DNA of 27,545 bases from Oscillospiraceae bacterium (GCA_015068525.1 SVKJ01000018.1:1-27545); one strand, 5' to 3'. Shown: positions 7,103 to 16,682, numbered from the stretch's first letter. Notes: generated from the sequence alone by a model not told the origin. Program-made: numbers and translations.

Positions 7103-7987
7103 ATGATTTATGTTTATATACTGCTTTTAGTTATACATATTCTTCTTTGCGTGTTAACTTTTTTGGGAATTCATTTAAGATTTCTTAAAGTGCATAAATA
7201 TATGTTCTTTGTTGTATTATGCCTTCCTTTCTGGGGCTTTTTATTAGTTATACTGCTCCACAGTGAACGTTTTTTGAAACAAGATGCCCGTTTAGATGTT
7301 GGTGTAGAAAAAATGAAACTTGATTCGGTACTTTATCAGTCGGTTGAGATAGATAAAGATGATGACGAGGAAATAGTTCCTATTGAGGAGGCACTTATTG
7401 TAAATTCTTATAAGGAACGCCGTGAAATAATAATGGACGTGCTGAATGATAATCCGAAAGAATACATAGAATTTTTGAAAAAAGCAGGGAACAATGATGA
7501 TACTGAGGTTGTTCACTATGCAGTAACCGCTATGGTTGAAATTTCAAAAGAAAACGATTATATGTTACAAAAGTTAGAGAGAAAACATTCTAAAAACCCT
7601 GACGATTACGATGTTTTAAAGGAATACAGTGATTTTGTATGGCACTGCCTTACACAAGGCCTTATGCAAGGGCAGGTTGAGGTTTTAAACAGAAATCTTT
7701 TTTCTGACCTTATAAGGAAAAAAATTGGCATAAAAGAAGAGAAAGAGGATTATATACGTCTTTTTGAAAATGCCTTTAGTCTTAAAAATTATACTGAGGC
7801 AGGAGATGTTTTAAATAAATTAGAGGAAAAGTATGGGTTTTTTGAAGAATTGTTCCTTTTGAAGATCAAATACTTTGCCACACTTGGTAAAGGCGATAAA
7901 ATCCATAAGTTAATTGATGAAACGGAAAATATGGATATATATCTTCCTTATAAAGTAAAGGAGGAAATTGCATTTTGGAAAAATTAA
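7103..7987 (+). CDS. pelE: PelE-like membrane/TPR protein of the Pel polymer machinery
   Basis: A 294-residue protein with two N-terminal membrane segments (about 1-22 and 33-52) and a long helical, charged cytoplasmic part resembling TPR repeats (about 110-290). This is the architecture of PelE, an inner-membrane partner that bridges PelD, PelF and PelG. Sequence identity alone would not prove the name; the call rests on architecture plus position directly after the PelD-like gene and before deacetylase, pelF and pelG. AAAGGGGA lies seven bases before the ATG at 7103. The 3' end overlaps the next gene by 13 bases and contains its ribosome site. Confidence 0.8.
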   Translation: MIYVYILLLVIHILLCVLTFLGIHLRFLKVHKYMFFVVLCLPFWGFLLVILLHSERFLKQDARLDVGVEKMKLDSVLYQSVEIDKDDDEEIVPIEEALIVNSYKERREIIMDVLNDNPKEYIEFLKKAGNNDDTEVVHYAVTAMVEISKENDYMLQKLERKHSKNPDDYDVLKEYSDFVWHCLTQGLMQGQVEVLNRNLFSDLIRKKIGIKEEKEDYIRLFENAFSLKNYTEAGDVLNKLEEKYGFFEELFLLKIKYFATLGKGDKIHKLIDETENMDIYLPYKVKEEIAFWKN

Positions 7988-9828
7988 AAGAAAGATTTTT
8001 AAAATTCCGATATAATGGTATTTTAGCCATTGTTCTTATATTCATAGTAATTGCTCTTATTGTTTTTATAGAAAGAAGCGGAATTTCAGTAAATTATACC
8101 AAAAGAGTGCTTGATTATCTTCCGAAAGAAAAAATAGTTACAAAAGAAAAAGCACAAATTAATTCGCAAAAAAACACAGTTTTATTATATAATTCTTTAA
8201 GTGCTTCAAGCAGTAATGCGTTAGAGGAATTTAAAGTTATCTTTACTGATATGAAGGTAGGATACGAACTTATTGATTTATCGTCTGAGCCGTTTCCTGA
8301 CCTTAACAACTATAAAATTGCTGTTGTGCTTACTGAGGACTTAACTGTTTTCGAGGATAACGTGTTCACTTTATGCGATTGGGTTTATGACGGAGGAAGC
8401 ACACTTTTTGCTGTTAGTTTATCTAAATCTGTATATACAACTGTAATTGAAACAAGGCTTGGAATTTTAGATTCTTCCTATGAGAATACAGAGGTTGAAA
8501 GCATTTTTGTAGAAAAAGATTTTATGGCAGGAGGAGGCAGAACTTTTTATATAGATGACGGTTTCGATTCTGCCTGGTCTGTTCAACTTGATGAGAAAAA
8601 AGCCAAAGTTTATGCATATACTTCGGGGGATAAAAAAACTCCTTTAATATGGGAAACGAAGTACGGGAAAGGCAAATTCGTTGTAGATAATTTCGGGCTG
8701 TATGAAAAAGTTATGAGAGGATTTTTTGTTGCATCTTACAGTTTGTGCGATGATGTTTGCGTGTATCCTGTTATAAATGGAAATGTGTTTTATCTTGATG
8801 ATTTTCCGTCCCAGATACCAAGCGGCGATAACCGATATATTAAAAGAGATTTCGGTACTTCTATAAGAGATTTTTACGTTAATATATGGTGGCCCGATAT
8901 GATGAATTTTCAGGATAAGTATAACTTGAAATACACAGGCCTTGCAATTTTATGTTATGATGATGTTGTTGACGGAACAACTCCGTCAAATGCAGATAAA
9001 GGAACATTTTTAAATTTCGGTAATATGCTTTTAAGACAGGGCGGGGAGATAGGCTATCATGGATATAATCATCAGCCTCTTTGCTTGTCCGACTGTGACT
9101 ACAGGGGCGAATATGATTATAAAACGTGGGACAGTACAGGTGCTATGAAAGGCGCTTTTGATGAACTGATAGATTTTTGTGATGAACTTTTTGGCACTAC
9201 TCCTATGAATATATACGTTCCTCCGTCAAATATTTTATCTTATCAGGGACAGAATTTCTTGTTAAGTGAATATCCTCATATTAAAACAATATCGGGAATA
9301 TATTTTCCTGACTCCGATTGCGATTATACCTGTGTTCAGGAATTTGAGGTGCTAAATGACGGCAGAGTGCTTCAGCCTCGTATAGTATCGGGATGTGAAA
9401 TGGACAATTTTATGAGTCTTGCAGTAATATCCGAACTTAATTTTCATTATGCAAACAGTCATTTTACACACCCTGACGATGCGCTCGACCCTGAGCGTGG
9501 TGCAGAAAAAGGCTGGGCAAGTTTAAAAAGTAGTTTTGACGATTATCTTTCATGGGTACATAACAGTGCACCGAAAATACGTAATTTTACGGGTTCTGAA
9601 ATGTCAGCAGCGATACAAAGATATGCTGCACTTAATATAAATAAAGAAGTTTATGAAGATAAGATGATACTTAAGGTAGATAATTTTTATGACGAGGCAT
9701 ACTGTCTTATAAGGTTTAACGAAAATGAGTTTTCAAAAGTTACAGGCGGAGAACTTACCAAGGTAACGGGAAATTTATATCTGCTTCGTGTTAAAGATTC
9801 AAAAGTTATAATAGATTTTAAGAGGTAA
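7975..9828 (+). CDS. pelA: PelA-type polysaccharide deacetylase (DUF2194), membrane-anchored
   Basis: A 617-residue protein with an N-terminal anchor (about 15-33), the rest outside the cell. The middle region (about 60-190) looks like a Rossmann/beta-jelly part of DUF2194 proteins. The catalytic region shows a deacetylase metal site: Asp329-Asp330 (CYDDV), HGYNH (His362, His366), YVPPSN, and a later His491/His496/His499 cluster. Role: partial de-N-acetylation of the exported Pel-like polymer. No PelA-type glycoside hydrolase domain is present, matching the deacetylase-only form of Gram-positive loci. The start is TTG at 7975, because no ATG precedes the membrane segment and AAAGGAGG (7957-7964) lies ten bases upstream. 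It overlaps pelE by 13 bases. Confidence 0.82.
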   Translation: MEKLKERFLKFRYNGILAIVLIFIVIALIVFIERSGISVNYTKRVLDYLPKEKIVTKEKAQINSQKNTVLLYNSLSASSSNALEEFKVIFTDMKVGYELIDLSSEPFPDLNNYKIAVVLTEDLTVFEDNVFTLCDWVYDGGSTLFAVSLSKSVYTTVIETRLGILDSSYENTEVESIFVEKDFMAGGGRTFYIDDGFDSAWSVQLDEKKAKVYAYTSGDKKTPLIWETKYGKGKFVVDNFGLYEKVMRGFFVASYSLCDDVCVYPVINGNVFYLDDFPSQIPSGDNRYIKRDFGTSIRDFYVNIWWPDMMNFQDKYNLKYTGLAILCYDDVVDGTTPSNADKGTFLNFGNMLLRQGGEIGYHGYNHQPLCLSDCDYRGEYDYKTWDSTGAMKGAFDELIDFCDELFGTTPMNIYVPPSNILSYQGQNFLLSEYPHIKTISGIYFPDSDCDYTCVQEFEVLNDGRVLQPRIVSGCEMDNFMSLAVISELNFHYANSHFTHPDDALDPERGAEKGWASLKSSFDDYLSWVHNSAPKIRNFTGSEMSAAIQRYAALNINKEVYEDKMILKVDNFYDEAYCLIRFNENEFSKVTGGELTKVTGNLYLLRVKDSKVIIDFKR

Positions 9829-9830
9829 AA

Positions 9831-11249
9831 ATGAGAATTTGTCTGATACTTGAAGGGTGTTACCCTTATATTAACGGCGGTGTGTCTACCTGGATGCATC
9901 AATATATTGAAAATATGCCTGAGCATGAATTTATCCTGTGGGTTATCGGCGCAAAAGCAGAGGATAAGGATAAATTTGTTTATAAACTTCCAAAAAATGT
10001 TACAGAAGTGCATCAGGTGTTTTTAGATGACGCTCTTAAAGTGAAAGACAGTGGTGTTTTTACTCATAAGTTTAATAAAAAACAAAAAGAAGCACTAAAG
10101 AATCTGATGATTTCAAAAAGTCCTGACTGGGATTTATTATTTGAAATGTATCAGGTTAAAAAAATCAATCCTATGAGTTATTTAAAAAGTGAATTCTTTT
10201 TGGAAACTTTAGTTGAAATAACGAAAAAGGAATTTCCGTATATTGCTTTTTCCGACGCTTTCCATTCAGTCCGTTCAAGACTTCTTCCTGTTTTGTATCT
10301 TTTGGGAACTTATGTTCCGAAAGCAGATATATACCATGCAATTTCAACCGGTTACGGAGGACTTTTGGCATCTATGGGGGCATACATATATAAAAAGCCC
10401 CTTCTGCTTACCGAACATGGTATATATACAAGGGAGCGAGAAGAGGAAATTATCCGTGCAAAATGGGTTGAGCGTGCATTTAAAGGGCAATGGATAGACT
10501 TTTTCTATATGCTTTCCGATTTGATATATTCCCGTGCATTTCGTGTTACAAGCCTTTTTGCAAGAGCAATGGAAACACAGATAGATATGGGATGTGAAAG
10601 GGAAAGATGCAAGGTTATCGCAAATGGCATAAGTTATGAAAGATTTTGCAATATACCTCAAAAACAAGATGACGGTATTGTTGATATAGGTGCAGTTGTA
10701 AGATTTGCTCCTATTAAAGATATAAAAACAATGATTTATGCATTTTTCGAACTGACAACACGGCATAAAAATGTACGCTTACATATACTCGGAGGAATTG
10801 ACGACAAAGAGTATGCAGAGGAGTGTTATGCACTGATTTCCCAACTTGGACTTTCAGATATGATAATAATGCCCGGACGTGTTAATGTGGTAGAATATTT
10901 CAAAAAACTTGATTTTACCATACTTACAAGTATATCGGAAGGTCAGCCTTTATCAGTCTTAGAATCTTTTGCTGCAGGAAGGCCATGTGTAACTACTGAT
11001 GTCGGCTGTTGCAGAGAACTTTTAGAGGGAGATATAGGCGATAATTTAGGTATAGCAGGCTATACGGTTCCCCCTATGCAAAGGGAAAAACTTGCAGAAG
11101 CGATGGAAAAATTTGTTGAATCAAAAGAGTTGAGATTAGAGGCAGGAAGAGTAGGAAAACTCCGTGCTCAAACTTACTATAAATATGAGATAATGCTTGG
11201 AAAATATAAGAATCTTTATAAGGAGGTAGAGGAAAATTGGCAGGTATAG
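9831..11249 (+). CDS. pelF: PelF family GT4 glycosyltransferase
   Basis: A 472-residue cytoplasmic glycosyltransferase of the GT-B, GT4 type that polymerises the Pel-type polysaccharide from a UDP-sugar. The N-terminus ICLILEGCYPYINGGVSTW is the characteristic PelF opening (EGxYPY.xGGVS.W). Near the C-terminus EGQPLSVLE (Glu370 to Glu378) is the EX7E motif of retaining GT4 enzymes, followed by AAGRPCVTTDVG. Length is slightly below the usual 500. The ATG lies two bases after the pelA stop, with AGAGG upstream. The last 13 bases overlap pelG. Confidence 0.93.
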   Translation: MRICLILEGCYPYINGGVSTWMHQYIENMPEHEFILWVIGAKAEDKDKFVYKLPKNVTEVHQVFLDDALKVKDSGVFTHKFNKKQKEALKNLMISKSPDWDLLFEMYQVKKINPMSYLKSEFFLETLVEITKKEFPYIAFSDAFHSVRSRLLPVLYLLGTYVPKADIYHAISTGYGGLLASMGAYIYKKPLLLTEHGIYTREREEEIIRAKWVERAFKGQWIDFFYMLSDLIYSRAFRVTSLFARAMETQIDMGCERERCKVIANGISYERFCNIPQKQDDGIVDIGAVVRFAPIKDIKTMIYAFFELTTRHKNVRLHILGGIDDKEYAEECYALISQLGLSDMIIMPGRVNVVEYFKKLDFTILTSISEGQPLSVLESFAAGRPCVTTDVGCCRELLEGDIGDNLGIAGYTVPPMQREKLAEAMEKFVESKELRLEAGRVGKLRAQTYYKYEIMLGKYKNLYKEVEENWQV

Positions 11250-12691
11250 GTTTTGAACTTAAAAAACTTTTTGCTAAAAAAGGAATTTTACAATCTGTAA
11301 AGGCTTTCGGATATGCCACAGTTATATGTTCAGGACCGATGCTTTTAGGTGTTCTTCTTTTGCTGGGGCTTATGTTCTTATGTACTGTAAGCGGTATTGC
11401 TACTATGAAAAGAGAACTTCTTATATGTATGATTACATATACACTTTTAGCATCTATACTTACAACATCTTTTTTCTCGCTTCCTCTGACACGTTATATA
11501 GCAGATATGCTGTATACTGAAAATAAAAAGGCGATTTTGCCGTCTTTCTGGGGTTCGTGTTCTGTAATGATGCCGCTTGGAAGTATACTTTACGGGATAT
11601 TTCTTCTTATTTCAGGTGCTACACTTTTACAGGGGATGTTTTTATTCATATTTTTTAACGAACTGATAATAACCTGGAATGCAATGAGTTATTTAACTGC
11701 AATAAAAGATTATAAAGGGATTTTTACATCATATTTAGTTTCAATACTTACGATTTTTATTGTCGGATGGATACTTGTTTTATTTAAAGCACCTGTAATT
11801 GAGAGTCTGCTTTTTTCGGTAACTGTCGGATACGGTGTTATGGTTATATGGGACATTATACTTTTACACAGATATTTTCCCAAGAGTAATCTTTCGGCAT
11901 TTACATTCTTTAAGTGGATAGATTTATTTTGTCCTCTGGCGTTTTCCGGACTGTTTATAAATATAGGAATGTTTTTGCATCTTGTTATAATATGGGCAAG
12001 TGATATAGGTATAAGAGTTCACGGACTTTTTTACGGAGCGCCCGAGCATGATGTTCCTGCACTGATTGCTTTTATGACAACGCTTATAACTACTGTTAAT
12101 TTTGTGGTATCGGTTGAGGTTAATTTTTATCCTAAATACCGTAATCATTACAGCCTTTATAATGATAAAGGAACAATCGGCGATATTATTCAGGCGGAAA
12201 AAGAGATGCTTGACGTTTTAAAAACCGAAACTTTCTACACATCATTAAAGCAACTTTTATGTACGGCAGGGTTTATTGCCGCAGGAGGATTTTTATTTGA
12301 TATACTCCCTCTGGGATTTAACGAAATGATGAGAGGATATTTCAGAATTTTAGCAGTAGGATACGGACTTTATGCAATAGGAAATATGATTTTTCTTATA
12401 CTTTTATATTTTACGGATTATAAAGGAGCACTCGTTGTAAGCGGAATTTTTGCATCAGGTTCGGTTGTTCTTACATTGATTTCGCTTTTGTTACCGCCCG
12501 TGTATTATGGGTTTGGATTTTTAATTGCTTCGCTTTTATTTGTTATAACAGGGATAATACGTCTTGACTATTTTACAAAACGTTTGCCTTATTATATACT
12601 GGCAGTTCAACCGCTTACCGAAGAAGATAAAAGCGGCAGGTTTACAAGGTTGGGTGCATTTTTGGAAAATAAACTGGAGGGGGAAGAGTAG
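11237..12691 (+). CDS. pelG: PelG family polysaccharide transporter
   Basis: A 484-residue polytopic membrane protein with roughly 12 hydrophobic segments. The N-terminus MAGIGFELKKLF is diagnostic for PelG, a MATE/Wzx-like flippase that moves the nascent polymer across the membrane together with PelD and PelE. This confirms the TTG start at 11237, ten bases after AGGAGG (11221-11226) and inside pelF by 13 bases. No outer-membrane partner (pelB, pelC) follows, as expected for a monoderm host. Confidence 0.93.
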   Translation: MAGIGFELKKLFAKKGILQSVKAFGYATVICSGPMLLGVLLLLGLMFLCTVSGIATMKRELLICMITYTLLASILTTSFFSLPLTRYIADMLYTENKKAILPSFWGSCSVMMPLGSILYGIFLLISGATLLQGMFLFIFFNELIITWNAMSYLTAIKDYKGIFTSYLVSILTIFIVGWILVLFKAPVIESLLFSVTVGYGVMVIWDIILLHRYFPKSNLSAFTFFKWIDLFCPLAFSGLFINIGMFLHLVIIWASDIGIRVHGLFYGAPEHDVPALIAFMTTLITTVNFVVSVEVNFYPKYRNHYSLYNDKGTIGDIIQAEKEMLDVLKTETFYTSLKQLLCTAGFIAAGGFLFDILPLGFNEMMRGYFRILAVGYGLYAIGNMIFLILLYFTDYKGALVVSGIFASGSVVLTLISLLLPPVYYGFGFLIASLLFVITGIIRLDYFTKRLPYYILAVQPLTEEDKSGRFTRLGAFLENKLEGEE

Positions 12692-12692
12692 T

Positions 12693-14447
12693 ATGAAAAA
12701 GGGAATGAAGTTTGTCGCACTTATTGTTTCATTTGTTTTTATACTAAGCGGATGTATAAAAGAAAAACCTGTGGAAGAAATATCAGATAACACTATAAAA
12801 CAATATGTTGATCCAAGCCTTGACGGATATAAGTTCAGGGATAATAAGTACCTTTATAAAAATTCCGACCCGAAAAAAGTGGTAACGATGTATCTTACTG
12901 TTTTAGAGGGAAATTCAGGGGAAGGTACCGATCACACATGGGAAGAAGTAAATTCCTATTCAGTGTATGACTATGAAAAAATGGGTATTGACAGGTACAA
13001 GGTGGAAGGACTGTTGCAGGTAGGGGATGAAAGCGGACCACTTCCGGGAGAACTTGGATATAATCAAATCTCACCTAACTGTACTGTGCAGATAAGAGGT
13101 CAGTCCTCAAGTTTAAGAGAGCAAAAAAATTATAAAATAAGTGTAAAAGATAATAAGGGGCAGTGGAACGGTCAGTCAACAATTGCACTTAATAAGCACG
13201 TATCCGACCCTACAAGATTTCGAAATAAACTTTCCTACGATTTAATTTCGGGTATTGACGAAATAATGGGGTTAAGAACAACTTTTGTGCATCTTTATGT
13301 TAAAGATACAACTTCCGGTGGAAATAATAAATTTACTGATTATGGGCTGTATACGCAGGTTGAGCAACTTAACAAAACTGCATTAAAAGCACACGGGCTT
13401 GATAATAAAGGGCATCTATATAAAATCAATTTCTGCGAGTTTTACAGATATGAAGATGTTATAAAACTTAAAGATGATCCCGATTTTAATATAAAAGAGT
13501 TTGAAAAAATCTTAGAGGTAAAAGGAAATGACGACCACTCAAAACTTATAAAAATGTTAGAGGATGTAAATGACTACTCAAAAGATTTTGACGAAGTTTT
13601 AGACAAACATTTTGATATAGAAAATTTAAGTTACTGGATGGCTTATCAGATTTTAATGGGAAACATTGATACCCAAAGCAGAAACTTTTACATATACAGT
13701 CCACTAAATATTGATAAGTGGTATATTATCCCGTGGGATAATGACGGAAGTTTAAGAAGAACGGAACTTAACCTTGCAGGAAGAAGCGACAATGGTGGTT
13801 GGGAGGAAGGTATAAGTAACTACTGGGGTAACGTTTTATTTAAAAGAGCATTAAAGAGTGAAAAATATGTTTTGGCACTTAACAGAGCGATAGAAGAAAT
13901 TAAGGCTTATCTTAATTATGAAAGAGTTAACGAATATGTTACAACTTATGCAAGTATAGTAAAACCATACCTTTACAGAATGCCCGATATAATGTATGCA
14001 CCTGTTACATCAGGACAATTTGATTATATCGTGAAAAATCTTGCAAATGAAATAGAAGCCAATTATCTTTCTTATAAAGAATCGTACGAAAAACCAATGC
14101 CTTTCTTTATAGGCCTTCCTAAAAAAACCGAAAAAGGTCTTTATATTGAATGTGAGGGTGCTTTTGATTTTGACCTGGAAAATATAACTTATAATATTCA
14201 GATTGCAAAAGATTATCGTTTTAGTAATGTAGTTGCAAATTTTGAGAATGTTTTAATTCCTGCAGTTACAATAGATATGCTTCCTAAGGGACAGTATTTT
14301 ATCAAAGTTACTGCAACAAATGCGAGCGGATATACTCAAACTGCATTTGACTATTATATGGCAAGCGAAGGTAAACAGTACGGAGTAAAATGTTTCTACG
14401 TTGAGGCAGACGGAACTATTGTGGAGGATATTTATGTCGAAGGTTGA
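12693..14447 (+). CDS. CotH-kinase-fold lipoprotein
   Basis: The ATG at 12693 sits one base after the pelG stop with GGAGGGGGAA upstream; an open frame further upstream lies inside pelG and is discarded. The protein has 584 residues, with a lipoprotein signal ending FILSGC (Cys21), so it is anchored outside the membrane. Residues about 60-440 form a CotH domain: the NCTVQIRGQSS region near 130, then GNIDTQSRNFYIY (323-335) and IPWDND (346-351), which carry the family's conserved Asn and Asp residues. CotH proteins are atypical protein kinases that phosphorylate spore-coat proteins in Bacillus; many clostridial homologues are surface lipoproteins of unknown target. The last 100 residues or so look like a fibronectin-type beta domain. 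The gene overlaps the next by 14 bases. Confidence 0.87.
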   Translation: MKKGMKFVALIVSFVFILSGCIKEKPVEEISDNTIKQYVDPSLDGYKFRDNKYLYKNSDPKKVVTMYLTVLEGNSGEGTDHTWEEVNSYSVYDYEKMGIDRYKVEGLLQVGDESGPLPGELGYNQISPNCTVQIRGQSSSLREQKNYKISVKDNKGQWNGQSTIALNKHVSDPTRFRNKLSYDLISGIDEIMGLRTTFVHLYVKDTTSGGNNKFTDYGLYTQVEQLNKTALKAHGLDNKGHLYKINFCEFYRYEDVIKLKDDPDFNIKEFEKILEVKGNDDHSKLIKMLEDVNDYSKDFDEVLDKHFDIENLSYWMAYQILMGNIDTQSRNFYIYSPLNIDKWYIIPWDNDGSLRRTELNLAGRSDNGGWEEGISNYWGNVLFKRALKSEKYVLALNRAIEEIKAYLNYERVNEYVTTYASIVKPYLYRMPDIMYAPVTSGQFDYIVKNLANEIEANYLSYKESYEKPMPFFIGLPKKTEKGLYIECEGAFDFDLENITYNIQIAKDYRFSNVVANFENVLIPAVTIDMLPKGQYFIKVTATNASGYTQTAFDYYMASEGKQYGVKCFYVEADGTIVEDIYVEG

Positions 14448-15156
14448 AAGATACAGGAATGAATGGAAGTATCTTATAGATACAGCCCAGAAAGAACTTA
14501 TCTGCCAGAGGCTTAAACCACTTTTAAAACTTGATGAAAATGCCAAAGATGGCGGATATATGATAAGAAGTCTTTATTTTGAAGATTATTATAAAACATC
14601 TTATAATGAAAAAGATTCAGGTGTGTTAAGGCGAAAAAAATACAGAATAAGAATTTATAACTGTTCGGACAGAAGTATTAAACTTGAGCGAAAAAAGAAG
14701 TATGGAAGTTATATTTATAAAGAGTCTGCAAGGCTTAGCCGAGAGGAAGTATATAAAATACTTGACGGAGATTATGAATTCCTGCTTAAAAATCCTCAGT
14801 CACTGTGTCAGGAATTTTATTACGAATGTGTAAGTAATGTTATGCGTCCAAGAGTAATAGTCGATTATGAAAGAGAGCCATGGATAATGGACGAGGGGAC
14901 AGTAAGAATTACATTCGATATGGACGTAAGAGCCGCAGTTGGCAATTTTGATATATTTGATGAAACACTTCCTGCACTTACGGTGTTAGAGCCGGGTAAA
15001 TGCGTAATGGAGGTTAAGTTTACCGAATTTTTACCACGTATTGTCCGTGATGTTCTGCCCGATAAGGCATCGGAATTTACGGCAGTTTCAAAATATGTTT
15101 TATGTTATGAAAAAACGGAATATATGAACAGTTTCAAATATTGGTACGAGAATTAA
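14434..15156 (+). CDS. VTC-domain (polyphosphate polymerase-type) protein
   Basis: The start ATG at 14434 is preceded by GGAGG with a six-base spacer and lies inside the cotH end. The 240-residue product has the basic tunnel motifs of VTC domains: RNEWKYLI near the N-terminus, RSLYFED, KYRIRIYN, IKLERKKKYG, RVIVDYERE, VRITFDMD and CVMEVKFTEFLP. In yeast Vtc4 this fold makes polyphosphate from ATP; bacterial stand-alone VTC proteins are often found next to DUF4956 and CotH genes, with substrates mostly unproven. It has no membrane segment, so it is cytoplasmic or bound to the DUF4956 partner. Whether it makes polyphosphate or modifies the polymer cannot be decided from sequence. Confidence 0.87.
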   Translation: MSKVERYRNEWKYLIDTAQKELICQRLKPLLKLDENAKDGGYMIRSLYFEDYYKTSYNEKDSGVLRRKKYRIRIYNCSDRSIKLERKKKYGSYIYKESARLSREEVYKILDGDYEFLLKNPQSLCQEFYYECVSNVMRPRVIVDYEREPWIMDEGTVRITFDMDVRAAVGNFDIFDETLPALTVLEPGKCVMEVKFTEFLPRIVRDVLPDKASEFTAVSKYVLCYEKTEYMNSFKYWYEN

Positions 15157-15188
15157 ATTTATTTGATTTAAATAAAGGGGGAATAAAA

Positions 15189-15860
15189 ATGAGTGTACAG
15201 GATTTTATTAAAAAGTCGATACTTAATTCAGGTGCGTTTGACGGCGTAAGCCTCACAAATATTGCGCTTGGACTTACAACAGCAATTTTAGTAGGTTTAG
15301 TAATTTATTTTACTTATAAGAAGTTTTATATCGGTGTTATTTATTCGAAAAGTTTTGCAATGTCATTAATAGGTATGAGTGTGCTTACTGCTACAATCAC
15401 TCTTGCAATAAGTACCAACATCGTAATTTCTTTAGGTATGGTCGGTGCTTTATCTATCGTTCGTTTCAGAACGGCAGTTAAAGACCCCTTGGACCTTTTA
15501 TATCTTTTCTGGTCTATAACCTCAGGGATTGCATCGGGAGCAAATATGTATCTTTTAGTTGTTATTGCCGCTCTTGTTATGGTGCTTATTATATCAATCT
15601 TTTACAGAACAAGACAAAACGGAAGAATTTACATAGCAGTAATTCACTATCTTACTGATGAAGCGGGGGATAATGTTATCCGTGCATTCGGTAAAATGAA
15701 ATATTTTATAAAATCAAAAACAGTAAGAAAAGAAAAAACTGAAATGGCAGTTGAAGTATATTGCAAAAATAACGATATGTTTTTCCTTGATAAAATTAAA
15801 AATATTGAGGGCGTTTTAGATGCGACCTTGATACAGTATAACGGAGAGTATCACGGGTAG
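15189..15860 (+). CDS. DUF4956 integral membrane protein
   Basis: A 223-residue protein from the ATG at 15189, chosen because AAAGGGGG lies six to eight bases upstream; the longer frame to 15141 lacks a ribosome site. Four membrane segments lie at about 22-44, 52-78, 82-100 and 113-143, with the conserved cytoplasmic stretch GMVGALSIVRFRTAVKDPLD between them, characteristic of DUF4956. The C-terminal 75 residues form a soluble alpha/beta domain. Family function is unknown; the repeated genomic pairing with VTC proteins suggests it is their membrane partner. Confidence 0.88.
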   Translation: MSVQDFIKKSILNSGAFDGVSLTNIALGLTTAILVGLVIYFTYKKFYIGVIYSKSFAMSLIGMSVLTATITLAISTNIVISLGMVGALSIVRFRTAVKDPLDLLYLFWSITSGIASGANMYLLVVIAALVMVLIISIFYRTRQNGRIYIAVIHYLTDEAGDNVIRAFGKMKYFIKSKTVRKEKTEMAVEVYCKNNDMFFLDKIKNIEGVLDATLIQYNGEYHG

Positions 15861-15894
15861 TATTTATATTATTAACGAAAGGGCAACCGGAAAA

Positions 15895-16572
15895 ATGGTA
15901 AATAATTTTAAAGGAGCAATATTCGATATGGACGGGACGCTTGTAGACTCCTTGATGTTATGGAATATAATATGGAAAAAATTCGGAGATGTTTTTTTGG
16001 GCGGAAAGAATTTTCTTCCATCAGAAACTGATGATAAAAAGATAAGGACAATGACAATAAAAGATTCGATGTATTATATTCACTCGCAATATGGTATTGG
16101 AAGAAGTGGTGATGAGTTGTTTTGCGAAACAAACAGGATAATGACAGAATTCTATTCGAGTCAAGTAAAACTTAAAGATGGTGTAGCAGAGTTTTTGGAA
16201 TATTGTTATAACAACGGTATAAAAATGTGTATAGCATCCGCAACGGATATAAATCTTATAAAAATTGCTGTTGATCATTGCAATATAGGAAAATATTTTG
16301 ATAATATTCTTTCCTGCGCTGAAATTGGTAAAGGAAAGGATCAACCTGATATATATCTAAAAGCGTTAGAGTGTCTGGGAACTAAAACAGATGAAACGTA
16401 TATATTTGAAGATTCACACGTTGCAATTGAAACAGCAGATAAGTTGGGAATGAAAACAGTAGGAATTTACGATAAGTATAATTACGGACAGGAAGAAATG
16501 AAGAAAATCGCAACTGTGTATATCGAAAAAGGCGAAACATTGAAAAAACTTATTGATAATAACTGTATCTAA
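15895..16572 (+). CDS. HAD-superfamily hydrolase (beta-phosphoglucomutase-like)
   Basis: A 225-residue cytoplasmic HAD phosphatase, subfamily I. Motif I is DMDGT (nucleophile Asp11, acid/base Asp13), with an alpha-helical C1 cap, motif II Ser in CIASAT, motif III Lys near GKGKDQPD and motif IV EDSHVAIETA. This resembles beta-phosphoglucomutase and sugar-phosphate phosphatases; the substrate is unknown. It follows the DUF4956 gene by 34 bases without a terminator and is followed by one, so it is probably the last gene of the long operon. Its ribosome site (GAAAGG about 11 bases upstream) is only moderate. Confidence 0.85.
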   Translation: MVNNFKGAIFDMDGTLVDSLMLWNIIWKKFGDVFLGGKNFLPSETDDKKIRTMTIKDSMYYIHSQYGIGRSGDELFCETNRIMTEFYSSQVKLKDGVAEFLEYCYNNGIKMCIASATDINLIKIAVDHCNIGKYFDNILSCAEIGKGKDQPDIYLKALECLGTKTDETYIFEDSHVAIETADKLGMKTVGIYDKYNYGQEEMKKIATVYIEKGETLKKLIDNNCI

Positions 16573-16608
16573 GTTGTCTATTCCTCATATTTTAAGCAAC
16601 TAAGAAAA

Positions 16609-16640
16609 GAATGTTTGAAAATTCAGACATTCTTTTTTTT
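16609..16640 (+). terminator. Intrinsic terminator closing the pel/HAD operon
   Basis: GAATGTTTGA (16609-16618) pairs with TCAGACATTC (16623-16632) over ten base pairs with one G-U, a four-base loop, and an eight-T run (16633-16640). It lies 37 bases after the HAD gene stop. Confidence 0.9.
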
Positions 16641-16682
16641 GATAACTTAGTCTAAAAAATGAATATAGTTATCCTTGTTTTC

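Noticed and set aside
12564..12692. 43-codon N-terminal extension of the CotH gene
   Set aside because: It lies inside pelG, and the ATG at 12693 has GGAGGGGGAA upstream and opens a clean lipoprotein signal peptide.
14434..15156. Assignment as a proven polyphosphate polymerase
   Set aside because: Only the VTC fold motifs are visible; bacterial stand-alone VTC proteins next to DUF4956 lack established products, so only the domain is named.
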